This document shows positions 18,911 to 28,479 of a stretch of 64,000 nt of DNA, one piece after another; within the stretch, counting starts at the first letter, position 1, and every line of letters starts with the position of its first letter. This DNA is from Bartonella clarridgeiae ATCC 51734 (GTDB lineage: Bacteria > Pseudomonadota > Alphaproteobacteria > Rhizobiales > Rhizobiaceae), in the NCBI RefSeq assembly GCF_000518185.1, contig NZ_JADC01000009.1, forward strand, positions 248,001 to 312,000. Direction: 5' to 3'. A program made the position numbers and the translations under genes. The notes below the pieces were generated by a model that had not been told where the DNA came from, did not search any database, and worked only from the letters and a program-made list of their open reading frames with translations.

Positions 18911-19115
18911 TTAAACCATAATATTAATATTTATAACTTGTGGTCCCTTAAACGGTCAGGCTCTATCAATTACTTTTTCGCATCATTTATTCAGTGAGGC
19001 CCGAAACCTGGACATCAGAAATATGAACAAAGATGTCAGTATTCCCATTATTAGGTTTAATAAAATCAAAGTCTTTGTTATTGTTAAAAAATTTTACTTC
19101 GCCCGTCTGAACCAT
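18911..19115 (-). pseudogene. decayed CspA-type cold-shock protein
   Basis: From an ATG at 19115 the minus strand reads MVQTGEVKFFNNNKDFDFIK then NGNTDIFVHISDVQVSGLTE and a stop, matching the first two thirds of a cold-shock domain. The rest continues in another frame (KVIDRA, then KGPQVIN) with two more stops. The total length fits a cold-shock gene of about 69 codons. The aromatic RNA-binding motif GFGFI has become DFDFI. An intact paralogue lies at 30929-31138. Confidence 0.8.
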
Positions 19116-19500
19116 AGAATATTTCTTTATTTGATTGCTTTGTAAGGCAGATAGTCAAAAACCACATCACGTACTTCACATAAACGATATATTTGGTCAA
19201 TTTACGATATCTGGAAAACGTTCTTTTTATTGTTTTTTGTCAACTCGGAACCTAGAATCGTTTTTAGAAGACTTTTCATACGATTTTCCAATTCTGGCAA
19301 TTCACCTAAAAAGAAAAATTGCTTGAAAAAGAAATATTTTATTGATATTTTGAGCGCAGATTTTTTTATGGAACACTGCTATTTCTTTGTTGCATTGACA
19401 GGATTTTATAAGAGTTAAGACTTATTTGTAGCAGTTTATTGATTTTAGACTGTTCGTTTCAGAACCTCTTTTTAACATCTCATTTAAAGTATTTTTTTGA
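19116..19500. other. spacer upstream of the csp remnant
   Basis: About 385 bases. Short open frames on the plus strand show no recognisable family, biased composition or ribosome binding site. It lies downstream of uvrB. Confidence 0.45.
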
Positions 19501-21933
19501 TTATTTTCTTTCTTTTTTGCATTTTGCTAATAAACCAACATCTATGGTATTAGGACCCATTTGATCAAGATTTGGTTTAGTGAAAAGACTTGAGTGTTTT
19601 ATGGCTTCATCAATGGAATATTTATTATTACATACTGAAGAATTACTAGTGATGGCTAATTCTATTTCTTGTAGTAGTTTGATTTCATCACGAAGTCGAG
19701 CAGCTTCTTCAAAGTTGAGATCATCAGCTGCTTTACGCATTAATTTTTCGAGATGTTGAATATGGTTGGATAGATTGTCGCCAACTCTATTATTTTGCGT
19801 GATAAAATGAGAAATATTGATATTATAGTCGTTTTCGTAAACCGAACTAAGAGTATCATCAATATTCTTTTTAATACTAGTCGGTGTAATTTGATGCTCT
19901 TCATTATAGGCTATTTGTTTTTGTCGACGTCGTTTTGTTTCTTGCAAAGCTCGCTCTATAGAACCAGTAATTATATCAGCATAAAGGATAACTCGACTAT
20001 CTACATTACGTGCAGCTCTTCCAATTGTCTGAATAAGTGAAGTTTCTGAGCGTAAAAAACCCTCTTTATCAGCATCGAAGATAGCAACAAAACCACATTC
20101 TGGAATATCCAAACCTTCTCGAAGTAAGTTGATACCGACTAAAACATCAAACGTGCCTAGACGTAGGTCACGAAGAATTTCAATACGCTCTAGTGTATTA
20201 ATATCAGAATGCATGTAACGTACACGAATATTTTGTTCATGGAGATATTCGGTCAAATCTTCAGCCATGTGTTTGGTGAGAACAGTTATTAATGTACGAT
20301 AACCTTTTTTGATTGTCTGGCGGATTTCATTGACAACGTCATCAACCTGTGTTTTCGCGGGACGTATTTCTGTTGGTGGATCAATCAGCCCTGTAGGACG
20401 AATGATTTGTTCTACAAAAATATTACGTGATTGTTCTATTTCCCAGCGTCCGGGTGTTGCTGAAACGGCGATAGTTTGCGAGCGCATTGCATCCCATTCC
20501 TCAAAGCTCAAGGGGCGGTTATCCATACAAGAGGGCAAGCGAAATCCATATTCAACTAGAGTAGCTTTCCGTCGGAAATCACCTCGATACATACCACCAA
20601 TTTGAGGAATTGTTACATGACTCTCGTCAATGAAAACAAGAGCATGGTTAGGAATATATTCGAACATAGTTGGAGGTGGTTCACCTGGTTTTCTACCGGT
20701 TAAATAGCGCGAGTAGTTTTCAATTCCGGGGCAGGATCCGGTAGTTTCTAGCATTTCCAAATCGAATATTGTACGTTGTTCTAAACGTTGCGCTTCTAAA
20801 AGACGACCAGCTGCATTTAATTCATCGAGACGTTGAACTAATTCCATTTTGATCGATTTTATCGCCTGGTTTAATGTTGGTCGTGGTGTTACATAATGCG
20901 AATTAGCATAAATTTTAATCGATTGAAGGTCACCTGTTTTTTGCCCCGTTAAAGGATCAAACTCAGTAAGTGTTTCAATTTCATCATCAAACAGTGAAAT
21001 GCGCCAAGCACGATTTTCAAGATGAGCTGGGAAAATTTCGATTGTATCACCTCGAACACGAAAAGAGCCGCGGACAAAGTTAATATTTTGTCGCTGATAT
21101 TGTTGAGCAACTAAATCAGTCAATAATTTCTGCTTATTGAGTTTATCGCCTTTTTGCATTTGCAAAGTCATTGCTGTATAAGTTTCTACTGAACCAATTC
21201 CATAGATGCAGGATACAGATGCGATGATAATTACATCATCACGTTCCAGTACAGCGCGTGTTGCAGCATGGCGCATGCGATCAATTTGTTCATTAATAGA
21301 GGATTCTTTTTCAATATAAGTGTCAGATCGTGCTACATAAGCTTCTGGCTGATAATAGTCATAATAAGAAACAAAATATTCGACAGCATTATTGGGAAAA
21401 AAGTTTTTGAATTCTCCATAGAGTTGCGCAGCTAGAGTTTTGTTTGGTGCTAAAATGAGAGCAGGGCGTTGGGTTTTTTCAATGATTTTGGCCATTGTAT
21501 ATGTTTTACCTGAGCCGGTAACGCCTAGAAGCACTTGAGTGCGTTCATTTTTTTCAATTCCTTCAACCAAAGATTTAATTGCATTTGGTTGATCACCGGC
21601 AGGCTGAAAGGATGTTTTAATTTGAAATGGAATTCCACCTTCAGATTTTTCAGGACGAATAGGGCGATGAGGTGTCCATAATGCACCATTTTTAAAAAGG
21701 GGATTACCTGAAGCAATCAGTGCAGAAAGAGCTTCAACTGTTGCTGTAACACCATTTGTCGTTGTTATGTTTTTAGGGGGTATAGTATTTGTAGTTTCAA
21801 ATGAAACATCTGAAACATCATGTTTTTTAACTGTATGAATCTTTGTATTAGAGCATTGCTCTGAAATTTCAGATTGATCTATTAATTTTTGATTGAATTG
21901 TTTTTGAGTTATTTTTGACTTTTTGTGTGACAT
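19501..21933 (-). CDS. uvrB: excinuclease ABC subunit B
   Basis: The DNA-damage verification helicase of nucleotide excision repair, which receives lesions from UvrA and recruits UvrC. The product has 810 residues, longer than the about 670 of E. coli. The excess is mostly an N-terminal extension of about 100 residues rich in Lys, Thr and Ser, which seems common in Rhizobiales. Walker A is GVTGSGKTYTMAK (about residue 138), the beta-hairpin region YYDYYQPEAYVARSDTYIEK is near 191-210, and motif II is FIDESHVTIPQIGGMY. Motifs V-VI include GINLLREGLDIPE and QTIGRAARN. A UVR domain (EKLMRKAADDLNFEEAARLR) is near 715-735, followed by a tail of about 65 residues. Confidence 0.97.
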   Translation of the reverse strand: MSHKKSKITQKQFNQKLIDQSEISEQCSNTKIHTVKKHDVSDVSFETTNTIPPKNITTTNGVTATVEALSALIASGNPLFKNGALWTPHRPIRPEKSEGGIPFQIKTSFQPAGDQPNAIKSLVEGIEKNERTQVLLGVTGSGKTYTMAKIIEKTQRPALILAPNKTLAAQLYGEFKNFFPNNAVEYFVSYYDYYQPEAYVARSDTYIEKESSINEQIDRMRHAATRAVLERDDVIIIASVSCIYGIGSVETYTAMTLQMQKGDKLNKQKLLTDLVAQQYQRQNINFVRGSFRVRGDTIEIFPAHLENRAWRISLFDDEIETLTEFDPLTGQKTGDLQSIKIYANSHYVTPRPTLNQAIKSIKMELVQRLDELNAAGRLLEAQRLEQRTIFDLEMLETTGSCPGIENYSRYLTGRKPGEPPPTMFEYIPNHALVFIDESHVTIPQIGGMYRGDFRRKATLVEYGFRLPSCMDNRPLSFEEWDAMRSQTIAVSATPGRWEIEQSRNIFVEQIIRPTGLIDPPTEIRPAKTQVDDVVNEIRQTIKKGYRTLITVLTKHMAEDLTEYLHEQNIRVRYMHSDINTLERIEILRDLRLGTFDVLVGINLLREGLDIPECGFVAIFDADKEGFLRSETSLIQTIGRAARNVDSRVILYADIITGSIERALQETKRRRQKQIAYNEEHQITPTSIKKNIDDTLSSVYENDYNINISHFITQNNRVGDNLSNHIQHLEKLMRKAADDLNFEEAARLRDEIKLLQEIELAITSNSSVCNNKYSIDEAIKHSSLFTKPNLDQMGPNTIDVGLLAKCKKERK

Positions 21934-22176
21934 GATAAAAACATTTTATATCGTTATTCAGATATAATTAAGAAAAAATAAAAAGCTTTTGATTGCGTTT
22001 GTTTTTGAGAGAATTGTTGTCTTTTCATTTGACAATTAGGTAACGTGTTTTTTTTTGTGTTATGGTAAAGTGACGATGGCTATTTGGTGATACTGATCCT
22101 AGATAACTATTATTCTTTAAAAAAATAGGAAATAGATAAGGGCGAAATTATTTTTTTGACAAGGGCGAGATTGGGA

Positions 22177-22542
22177 TTAGTGCTGATAACCTTCAGGAGA
22201 ACAATCTTCATAATGTTCCCGAGGGTTATTGTCGATATTAAAAGTGTGTGCTGTAATCAATGATTTTGTATATGTTTGGTAAAGGTCATTTCCATTTTTA
22301 AATGAAAGGTAACGAGATGATATCCAACCTGTTCGTGAATTATAATTAATTTGGCACCAATTGCCTTTGCATGTTTGAATCGAGACTGATTGGTTTATAG
22401 GAATCCAGCTGAGAATTGCATATTGTGTGCTTGGTCCTGTTCTGAAATTCAAGTTTTTTATTACGATAGCATCTGTAGCGTGGCCTGTTGTTACCACTAA
22501 AATAAGAGTTCCAGCTACAAAGAAATTAATCAAATTATTCAT
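22177..22542 (-). CDS. exported bacterial SH3-domain protein
   Basis: A 121-residue protein. It has a signal peptide (MNNLINFFVAGTLILVVTTG then HATDA) and a single SH3b domain, residues about 25-82, with the typical LNFRTGPSTQYAILSWIP and GWISSRYLSF. The SH3b fold commonly binds cell wall in secreted proteins. The tail after residue 85 is poorly conserved and ends in a cysteine-containing segment. It is divergent from greA. Confidence 0.82.
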   Translation of the reverse strand: MNNLINFFVAGTLILVVTTGHATDAIVIKNLNFRTGPSTQYAILSWIPINQSVSIQTCKGNWCQINYNSRTGWISSRYLSFKNGNDLYQTYTKSLITAHTFNIDNNPREHYEDCSPEGYQH

Positions 22543-22869
22543 TTTTCTTCTAACATAGCTTCTCTATATAATATATTCTCGTATTTCTATTTTTACACAG
22601 TTTATAAATATGATAAAATAAAAAAAAAAGGCAATTGCATCCTTTATGTTGATAATAACAGAGATACAGCTAAAAATTTTAAGTCTAAATATAAATTCAG
22701 TTTAAAATTAACTAAAGAGTGCTCGGTGCTCTTTTTATTTTTTATATGGAAAACAGGATTTCTGTACTATATAATAAAAGCAACTGTAATTTTCGGGTTC
22801 CAAAATTCATCTTGGAGACCGATTTTTATATCTTTATAAGGTCTTTCATGTACAAGAAAGGGACGGATC
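22543..22869. other. divergent control region between the SH3 gene and greA
   Basis: About 325 AT-rich bases that must carry both promoters. The only structured element is the hairpin listed at 22714-22736. Confidence 0.5.
22714..22736 (+). terminator. hairpin with T run upstream of greA
   Basis: AAAGAG / CTCTTT closes a 9-base loop and is followed by five Ts. There is no annotated gene ending just before it on this strand, so it may end a short transcript, attenuate greA, or be chance. Confidence 0.35.
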
Positions 22870-23343
22870 ATGGAAAAAGTTCCGATGACTACAGCCGGTT
22901 TTGAGAGTCTCAAAGAAGAATTACGGTGGCGCCAACAACAAGAGCGTCCACGGATTATTGAAGCAATTTCTGAGGCACGCGCACATGGTGATCTATCAGA
23001 AAATGCAGAGTATCACGCTGCTAAAGAAGCACAAAGTCATAATGAAGGGCGTATAAACGAGCTTGAAGATTATATTGCACGAGCAGAAGTTATTAATGTT
23101 TCACGTCTTTCAGGTGATAGAATTAAATTTGGAGCTACTATTAATCTTTTGGATGAAGAAACTGAAGAAAGAAAAGTTTACCAGATCGTTGGTGATCAAG
23201 AAGCTGACGTGAAAACTGGTAAGATTTCTATTTCTTCTCCTATTGCACGGGCACTGATTGGTAAGCAAGAGGGTGATGTAATTGAAGTAAATGCACCAGG
23301 TGGTGCGCGTAATTATGAAATTATTAAAATTCAATATATTTAG
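22870..23343 (+). CDS. greA: transcription elongation factor GreA
   Basis: Stimulates cleavage of backtracked RNA by RNA polymerase. The 157 residues match the family. An N-terminal coiled coil (residues about 10-75) carries the acidic tip [20 protein letters not shown], and a C-terminal FKBP-like domain ends with [23 protein letters not shown] lies just before the ATG. The stop is only five bases before the next gene, so it is co-transcribed with the glycosyltransferase. Confidence 0.97.
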   Translation: MEKVPMTTAGFESLKEELRWRQQQERPRIIEAISEARAHGDLSENAEYHAAKEAQSHNEGRINELEDYIARAEVINVSRLSGDRIKFGATINLLDEETEERKVYQIVGDQEADVKTGKISISSPIARALIGKQEGDVIEVNAPGGARNYEIIKIQYI

Positions 23344-23348
23344 TTTTT

Positions 23349-24407
23349 ATGCGTGTGTCTTTGAAAAAAACTGATATTATTGTTCCACACTTTAAAAAAC
23401 GTTTATCAGGGGTAACAACGACAGTCATTCATCTTGTTCCATTGCAACGAAAACAGGGTATCTATATATCCACTTTAGGTGTAGGATTACCGAAAAATTT
23501 ACCTGCTCTTTCTTTTAAAGATCTTTTCGGTCTATGGAAAAGTCCAATAGGAAAATCATTTCGGATTTGGCATGCTCGACGCAATATTGAGATGCTTTGT
23601 GGGGTTTTTCTGCGTGATGTTTTAAAAATGAAACTTAAACTCATTTTTACATCGGCATCTCAACGCCATCATAAACCTTTTACAAAATGGTTAATTCGCC
23701 GCATGGATAAAGTGATTGCTACAAGTAAACGTACTGGGGGCTATCTCGAGGTTCCTCATCAAGTTATTATGCATGGTGTAGATCTTGAGCGTTTTTCACC
23801 ACCGAAAACCGTTAATGATTGTTTTTCAGCTTCTGGATTACCTGGGAAATATGCAGTAGGGTGCTTTGGGCGTTTACGCTATTTGAAGGGCACTGATTTG
23901 TTTGTGGATGCAATGTTAGAATTATTGCCAAACTATCCAGATTGGACAGCAATTATTGCTGGTCGTACTACAGTAAAATATTATCACTTTGAAAAACAAT
24001 TACGTCAAAAAATTGCCACTGCTGGTTTAAGTGATCGTATTATTTTTCTTGGTGAAATACAGGATATACCTTTGTGGTATCGTCGTCTTTCACTTTATGT
24101 TGCTCCCTCTCGTATAGAAGGATTTGGTTTAACACCATTGGAGGCAATGGCATCTCAGACTGCTGTAGTGGCTAGTAATGCAGGGATGTATGAAGAATTA
24201 GTAACGGAAGGAACAGGAAAAGTTGTTTCTGCAGGAGATCGAGTAGCTTTAATAGAAGCGATTGAATTGTATTTTTCTGATTTAAAAAAAACAATAATAG
24301 CAGGGAAAAAAGCGTTAACCCATGTCCGTACTCATTTTCCTTTAGAAAAGGAAGCAGTAGCAATTGGGCACGTTTATAAGGAAATGTTTGCAGGGGAAAC
24401 ATTTTAA
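23349..24407 (+). CDS. lpcC: LPS core glycosyltransferase, LpcC-like (GT4 fold)
   Basis: A 352-residue GT-B glycosyltransferase. The C-terminal half carries the nucleotide-sugar motif, with VGCFGRLRYLKGTDLFVDAM near residue 172 and the family's EX7E signature in APSRIEGFGLTPLEAMAS near 255. An N-terminal KKRLSGVTTTVIHLVPLQ is typical of the mannosyltransferase LpcC of Rhizobium, which adds a core sugar to lipopolysaccharide, and the greA-lpcC arrangement is, to my knowledge, common in Rhizobiales. The assignment to core mannosyl transfer is inference from these similarities. It is translated from an ATG just after greA without a strong ribosome binding site. Confidence 0.78.
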   Translation: MRVSLKKTDIIVPHFKKRLSGVTTTVIHLVPLQRKQGIYISTLGVGLPKNLPALSFKDLFGLWKSPIGKSFRIWHARRNIEMLCGVFLRDVLKMKLKLIFTSASQRHHKPFTKWLIRRMDKVIATSKRTGGYLEVPHQVIMHGVDLERFSPPKTVNDCFSASGLPGKYAVGCFGRLRYLKGTDLFVDAMLELLPNYPDWTAIIAGRTTVKYYHFEKQLRQKIATAGLSDRIIFLGEIQDIPLWYRRLSLYVAPSRIEGFGLTPLEAMASQTAVVASNAGMYEELVTEGTGKVVSAGDRVALIEAIELYFSDLKKTIIAGKKALTHVRTHFPLEKEAVAIGHVYKEMFAGETF

Positions 24408-24648
24408 ATATATCATAAATTTTCATAAATCTACTTTTTAGGTAAAGAAAAATAGTATTTTAAAAGCAATATTATATACTTTATGCTGAGATTCCAATTT
24501 TGATGCTCACTCAACATTCTTAATGTGCTGATTTATTAAGAGCTCTTTTAGCATCTTATATCAATTACATTAAGATTGGATTTAAGGCGCATATCATTTA
24601 TAATTCTTATTTTATGAATTTTAAAATTATAAATATAAAAAACTATAA

Positions 24649-26100
24649 TTAAAATTGTTCGTTCCAAAAAGAACGGGTAAAAAGTACAAAGATAGTTATA
24701 ATTTCAAGACGGCCAGCAAGCATTAGAGCACTCAAAATCCATAACGCATGATCATTGATGGTTGAGAAATTTCCAACAGGACCAATAATGCTTCCAAGAC
24801 CTGGACCAATATTGGAAAGTGCTGTTAAGGCACCTGTATAAGCAGAAGTAAAATCAAGCCCAGTAGTGAGCAAAAGTGCAGTACCAATAAGAAGACAGAA
24901 CATATAAAGGCATAGAAAAAGTAAAACTGCTTTAGTAATATCACTAGAGATATTTGAGCGATCATAGCGCACTTTTACAATTGCATTAGGGGAAAGCAGT
25001 TGTGTCATATTTGTTTGTGCAATACGCCATAAGATAATTAAACGGTTAATTTTTATGCCGCCAGAAGTAGAACCGGCGCAACCACCCGTAAAAGAAACAA
25101 TAAAGAAAATACCAAGCGCAAAAGGTCCCCAAAGTTGGTAGTCTTCAGCGCTATAACCGGTGGTACTGATGACAGATGTAAGATGAAAAATGACATCAAG
25201 AAAAATTTTGTGGAAGGGCAGATGATTATGAAATCGCAACCATGTTGCTAGAGAAAAACTAAAGAGAAAAACAATACTGAGAAAAACGATAACTTGTGGA
25301 TCTATGGAACGTTTGGAGTATCCAGGAAGTAATAGTTTAATATAAAGAACAAAAGGTAACGCAGAGAGCAACATGAAGATTGTAGCAACAATTAGAATAG
25401 CTGGTTTATCAGAAAAATAACCAAAGGAGACATCATGGGTTGAGAAACCAGCCGTTGCTATTGTTGTCATTGCGTGGTTGATAGCATCAAATAAGGTCAT
25501 ACCAGCAGCAAAATAGGACAGCATGCAAGCTAGTGTTAACCCAATATAGGCAGTAATAATTCCATTAGCGATTTGGTGGATACGGGGTAATATTTTTTCG
25601 GATTTATCAGATGATTCCATGTGGAAAAGCTGTATACCTCCAACTCGTAATGAGGGTAAAAGTAATAAAGCTAGACCGATAAAGCCAATACCTCCAATCC
25701 AGCATATGATGGAGCGCCATAATAAAATGCTTCGTGATAAATGATCAAGGCCAGTAATAACTGTAGAGCCTGTCGTTGTAATTCCAGAGATAGATTCAAA
25801 AATTGCTCCTGCTAAGGAAATTGGGAGTGAAGAAAGATAAAAAGGAAGAGCACCTACTATACTTCCTGTTAGCCACAAGCAAAGAGTCAGTGTAAAACTG
25901 AGCCGCGCTGAGAAATGGCAGGTGGCACCTCTAGTTGCTAAAAGAATAAGAGTTGCTAATACAGTCGTAATAGCACAAGGGTAGAGAAAAATTGTCCAAT
26001 TGTAATTGCCATCGCGCAAATCAGCAAGGGCTGGCAAAAGCATGGTTCCTCCCATGATTAATGCAAACCGTGCGCAAATATTAATAATAAATTGAAAAAT
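24649..26100 (-). CDS. trkH: TrkH-family potassium uptake protein
   Basis: The membrane subunit of a Trk potassium uptake system, with four repeated M1-P-M2 units. Selectivity-loop glycines are visible in ISGITTTGSTVITGL, TTIATAGFSTHD, SVISTTGYSAEDY and TALSNIGPGLGS. I start the gene at an ATT at 26100, five bases after a strong AAGGAG. This frame is open into the first ATG (26055) and gives 483 residues with a complete first membrane helix. Starting at the ATG gives 468 residues and a truncated helix 1. The partner TrkA is not in this window. It is convergent with lpcC and divergent from trxB. Confidence 0.9.
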   Translation of the reverse strand: MFQFIINICARFALIMGGTMLLPALADLRDGNYNWTIFLYPCAITTVLATLILLATRGATCHFSARLSFTLTLCLWLTGSIVGALPFYLSSLPISLAGAIFESISGITTTGSTVITGLDHLSRSILLWRSIICWIGGIGFIGLALLLLPSLRVGGIQLFHMESSDKSEKILPRIHQIANGIITAYIGLTLACMLSYFAAGMTLFDAINHAMTTIATAGFSTHDVSFGYFSDKPAILIVATIFMLLSALPFVLYIKLLLPGYSKRSIDPQVIVFLSIVFLFSFSLATWLRFHNHLPFHKIFLDVIFHLTSVISTTGYSAEDYQLWGPFALGIFFIVSFTGGCAGSTSGGIKINRLIILWRIAQTNMTQLLSPNAIVKVRYDRSNISSDITKAVLLFLCLYMFCLLIGTALLLTTGLDFTSAYTGALTALSNIGPGLGSIIGPVGNFSTINDHALWILSALMLAGRLEIITIFVLFTRSFWNEQF

Positions 26101-26325
26101 AGCCGCTCCTTGTTTTTTATTTTTATTATGATTTTACCTAATTAGAATTTATACGCTTATATAATATAAATTTAATGTTTATACTAAGCAAACTATTATA
26201 AATTAGCAATGCACTTTTTAATAAACTTTGAAAAATATAACTTTATCATAATTCGAGTTCTTAAAAAATGTGTTTTTAAAGACAGTATAGTTTAATAAAA
26301 GGCTGAGAAAAAAAACAGGAGTTTT

Positions 26326-27273
26326 ATGGTGCAATTGTATGTTCGTGTTCTTATTATTGGTTCTGGGCCTGCTGGTTACACAGCGGCAGTCTATGCTGCT
26401 AGAGCAATGCTTAAACCAGTATTGATTACTGGAATGCAGCAAGGAGGGCAGCTGACAATTACAACCGATGTTGAAAATTATCCAGGTTTTGTCGGTCCAA
26501 TTCAGGGGCCATGGTTGATGGAACAAATGGCAAAGCAAGCAGAAAATATGGGTACAAAAATTATCTATGATAATATTGTAAAGGCTGATTTATCAAAGCG
26601 TCCTTTTATTTTATTTGGGGATTCAGGAACGCAATATTGTTGTGATGCATTAATTATTGCAACAGGAGCACAAGCGCGTTGGCTTGGTTTGGAAAGTGAA
26701 AAAACCTTTATGGGTGGTGGTGTTTCTGCTTGTGCCACCTGTGATGGTTTTTTTTATCGTGGTAAAGATGTAATTGTGGTAGGTGGTGGAAACACAGCTG
26801 TTGAAGAAGCTCTTTATTTATCTCATTTGGCTAAAAGTGTAAGTGTGGTTCATCGGCGAGATCATTTTCGGGCGGAAAAAATCTTACAAGACAGGTTGTT
26901 TTCTTGTGATAATGTTCGCATTATTTGGGACCACACAGTGGAAGAAATTGTTGGTTTGCCTGCTCACTCTCCAATGGGAGCTGTTGTGACAGGTGCACGT
27001 CTAAAAAATACAAAAACAGGTCAAGAAATGCAGGTGGATACAGATGGAATATTTATTGCCATTGGCCATAATCCTGCTGTTTCTTTGTTTGAAGGGCAAT
27101 TGAAACAAAAACCAGGAGGATATTTATGGACGGCACCTGATTCAACTGCAACGAGTATTGCTGGTGTTTTTGCTGCGGGGGATGTTGCTGATGATGTATT
27201 TCGTCAAGCTGTAACTGCAGCAGGGAGAGGATGTATGGCAGCGTTAGAGGTGGAGCGGTTTTTGGATTCATAG
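26326..27273 (+). CDS. trxB: thioredoxin reductase
   Basis: An FAD- and NADPH-dependent flavoenzyme of 315 residues that reduces thioredoxin. The FAD motif [16 protein letters not shown] is near residue 11, the redox-active disulfide CATCDG near 137 and the NADPH motif [12 protein letters not shown] near 153. The second FAD segment is [20 protein letters not shown] near 283. The start has ACAGGA upstream. It is followed by a LysR gene after 56 bases on the same strand. Confidence 0.96.
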   Translation: MVQLYVRVLIIGSGPAGYTAAVYAARAMLKPVLITGMQQGGQLTITTDVENYPGFVGPIQGPWLMEQMAKQAENMGTKIIYDNIVKADLSKRPFILFGDSGTQYCCDALIIATGAQARWLGLESEKTFMGGGVSACATCDGFFYRGKDVIVVGGGNTAVEEALYLSHLAKSVSVVHRRDHFRAEKILQDRLFSCDNVRIIWDHTVEEIVGLPAHSPMGAVVTGARLKNTKTGQEMQVDTDGIFIAIGHNPAVSLFEGQLKQKPGGYLWTAPDSTATSIAGVFAAGDVADDVFRQAVTAAGRGCMAALEVERFLDS

Positions 27274-27329
27274 ATATACGTTTCAAAAAGTAGTTTTTAT
27301 AAATAAAATCAAAAAATAAGAGGTAAATT

Positions 27330-28235
27330 GTGTCATTGCCATTAGATTGGGATAAATTAAGAGTTTTTCATGCTGCGGCAGAAGCAGGTTCTTTTACGCA
27401 TGCAGCTCAAAGGCTTCATTTATCTCAATCAGCAATCTCGAGACAGGTTTCAGCCTTAGAACAAGATGTTGGAGTGCCTTTATTTCAGCGTCATGCGCGT
27501 GGTTTAATTTTAACAGAGCAGGGAGAAATACTTTATTGTACAGCTCATGATATTTTGATGAAGCTTGAAAATGCACGTTTACAATTGAGTGAGAGCTGCC
27601 AAAAACCAAAAGGATGTTTGCGCGTAACATCAACTTTTGGAATGGGAGCAGGGTGGCTTGCAGAGCGTATGCCTGAATTTCTGAGTCTGTATCCTGATAT
27701 GCAGATTCAGCTCTTGTTTGATGATGAAGAACTTGATTTGACAATGCGTTATGCAGATTGTGCTATTCGTTTACGTCAACCCCAGCAGCCTGATCTTATA
27801 CAAAGAAAGTTATTTACAGTCCATATGCATGTTTATGCTTCAGAAAATTATATTGCAAATTACGGTAAGCCGGAAAAATTATCTGAACTAGATGAACATC
27901 GTATTATTTCATTTGGCGAACCTGTTCCACCTTATTTGGTTGGTTTGAATTGGTTGCAAAAAGCCGGGAGAAGCGATGACTCTGTTCGTGTTTCAATGTT
28001 GCAAATTAATAACATTATTTCAATCAAAAATGCGCTTATGCGCGACCTTGGTATTGCTGTACTTCCTGATTATATTGTGAATAACGATGAGAAACTTATA
28101 CGTCTTTTTCCTGATATGAGTGATATTCCTTCTTTTGATACTTTTTTTTGTTATTCTATTGCTTTGAAGAATTCAGCAAAGTTAAATGCTTTTAGAGATT
28201 ATATCTTTTTAAAAGCGCGAAAATGGTCCTTTTAA
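27330..28235 (+). CDS. LysR-family transcriptional regulator, LsrB/VtlR-like
   Basis: A 301-residue LysR regulator. The N-terminal winged helix (residues 5-65, WDKLRVFHAAAEAGSFTHAA and LSQSAISRQVSALEQDVGVP) binds DNA and the C-terminal periplasmic-binding-like domain senses an effector. The GTG start follows AGAGGTAA. Its location directly after trxB is, to my recollection, that of LsrB of Sinorhizobium and VtlR of Brucella, regulators of oxidative stress, LPS and small RNAs needed in host interaction. Orthology is inferred from position and type. A candidate small RNA lies just downstream. Confidence 0.85.
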   Translation: MSLPLDWDKLRVFHAAAEAGSFTHAAQRLHLSQSAISRQVSALEQDVGVPLFQRHARGLILTEQGEILYCTAHDILMKLENARLQLSESCQKPKGCLRVTSTFGMGAGWLAERMPEFLSLYPDMQIQLLFDDEELDLTMRYADCAIRLRQPQQPDLIQRKLFTVHMHVYASENYIANYGKPEKLSELDEHRIISFGEPVPPYLVGLNWLQKAGRSDDSVRVSMLQINNIISIKNALMRDLGIAVLPDYIVNNDEKLIRLFPDMSDIPSFDTFFCYSIALKNSAKLNAFRDYIFLKARKWSF

Positions 28236-28349
28236 ATAATATTTTATAGACTATTGAATGGTAGAGATGAAAAATCTAAAGAGCTATGTCTTTACTGCAT
28301 AGCAGATGTGCTTAAGTATTTATTGTATTTATTTTTGTAAAATGCGAAA

Positions 28350-28477
28350 AAATATTACCTCTTGATTATGTTTCCTCCTATTACGTTTTCTTGAGTTTTC
28401 CCTATGAAGATCTACGGGATTGATTATATCTATCAGGATCTTCTAGATTTGCCGGACAAATGTCCGGCTTTTTTTTA
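28350..28477 (+). ncRNA. candidate AbcR-type (alpha-r15) trans-acting small RNA
   Basis: About 115 bases after the LysR stop, an AT-rich promoter-like stretch (TGTAAAAT near 28336-28343) precedes about 125 bases with no protein frame. The segment carries two pyrimidine-rich anti-ribosome-binding-site motifs, TTTCCTCCTATTACG at 28370-28384 and TTTTCCCTATG at 28396-28406. It ends in a strong intrinsic terminator. AbcR small RNAs of Rhizobiales have this plan: two single-stranded CUCC(C)-type motifs that pair with ABC-transporter mRNAs, then a terminator. In Brucella one is controlled by the VtlR LysR protein. Exact ends and family membership are inferred. Confidence 0.5.
28451..28476 (+). terminator. 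strong intrinsic terminator
   Basis: GCCGGACA / TGTCCGGC with a two-base loop, followed by eight Ts. It is more than 200 bases after the LysR stop, supporting a separate transcript in between. Confidence 0.92.
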
Positions 28478-28479
28478 TT

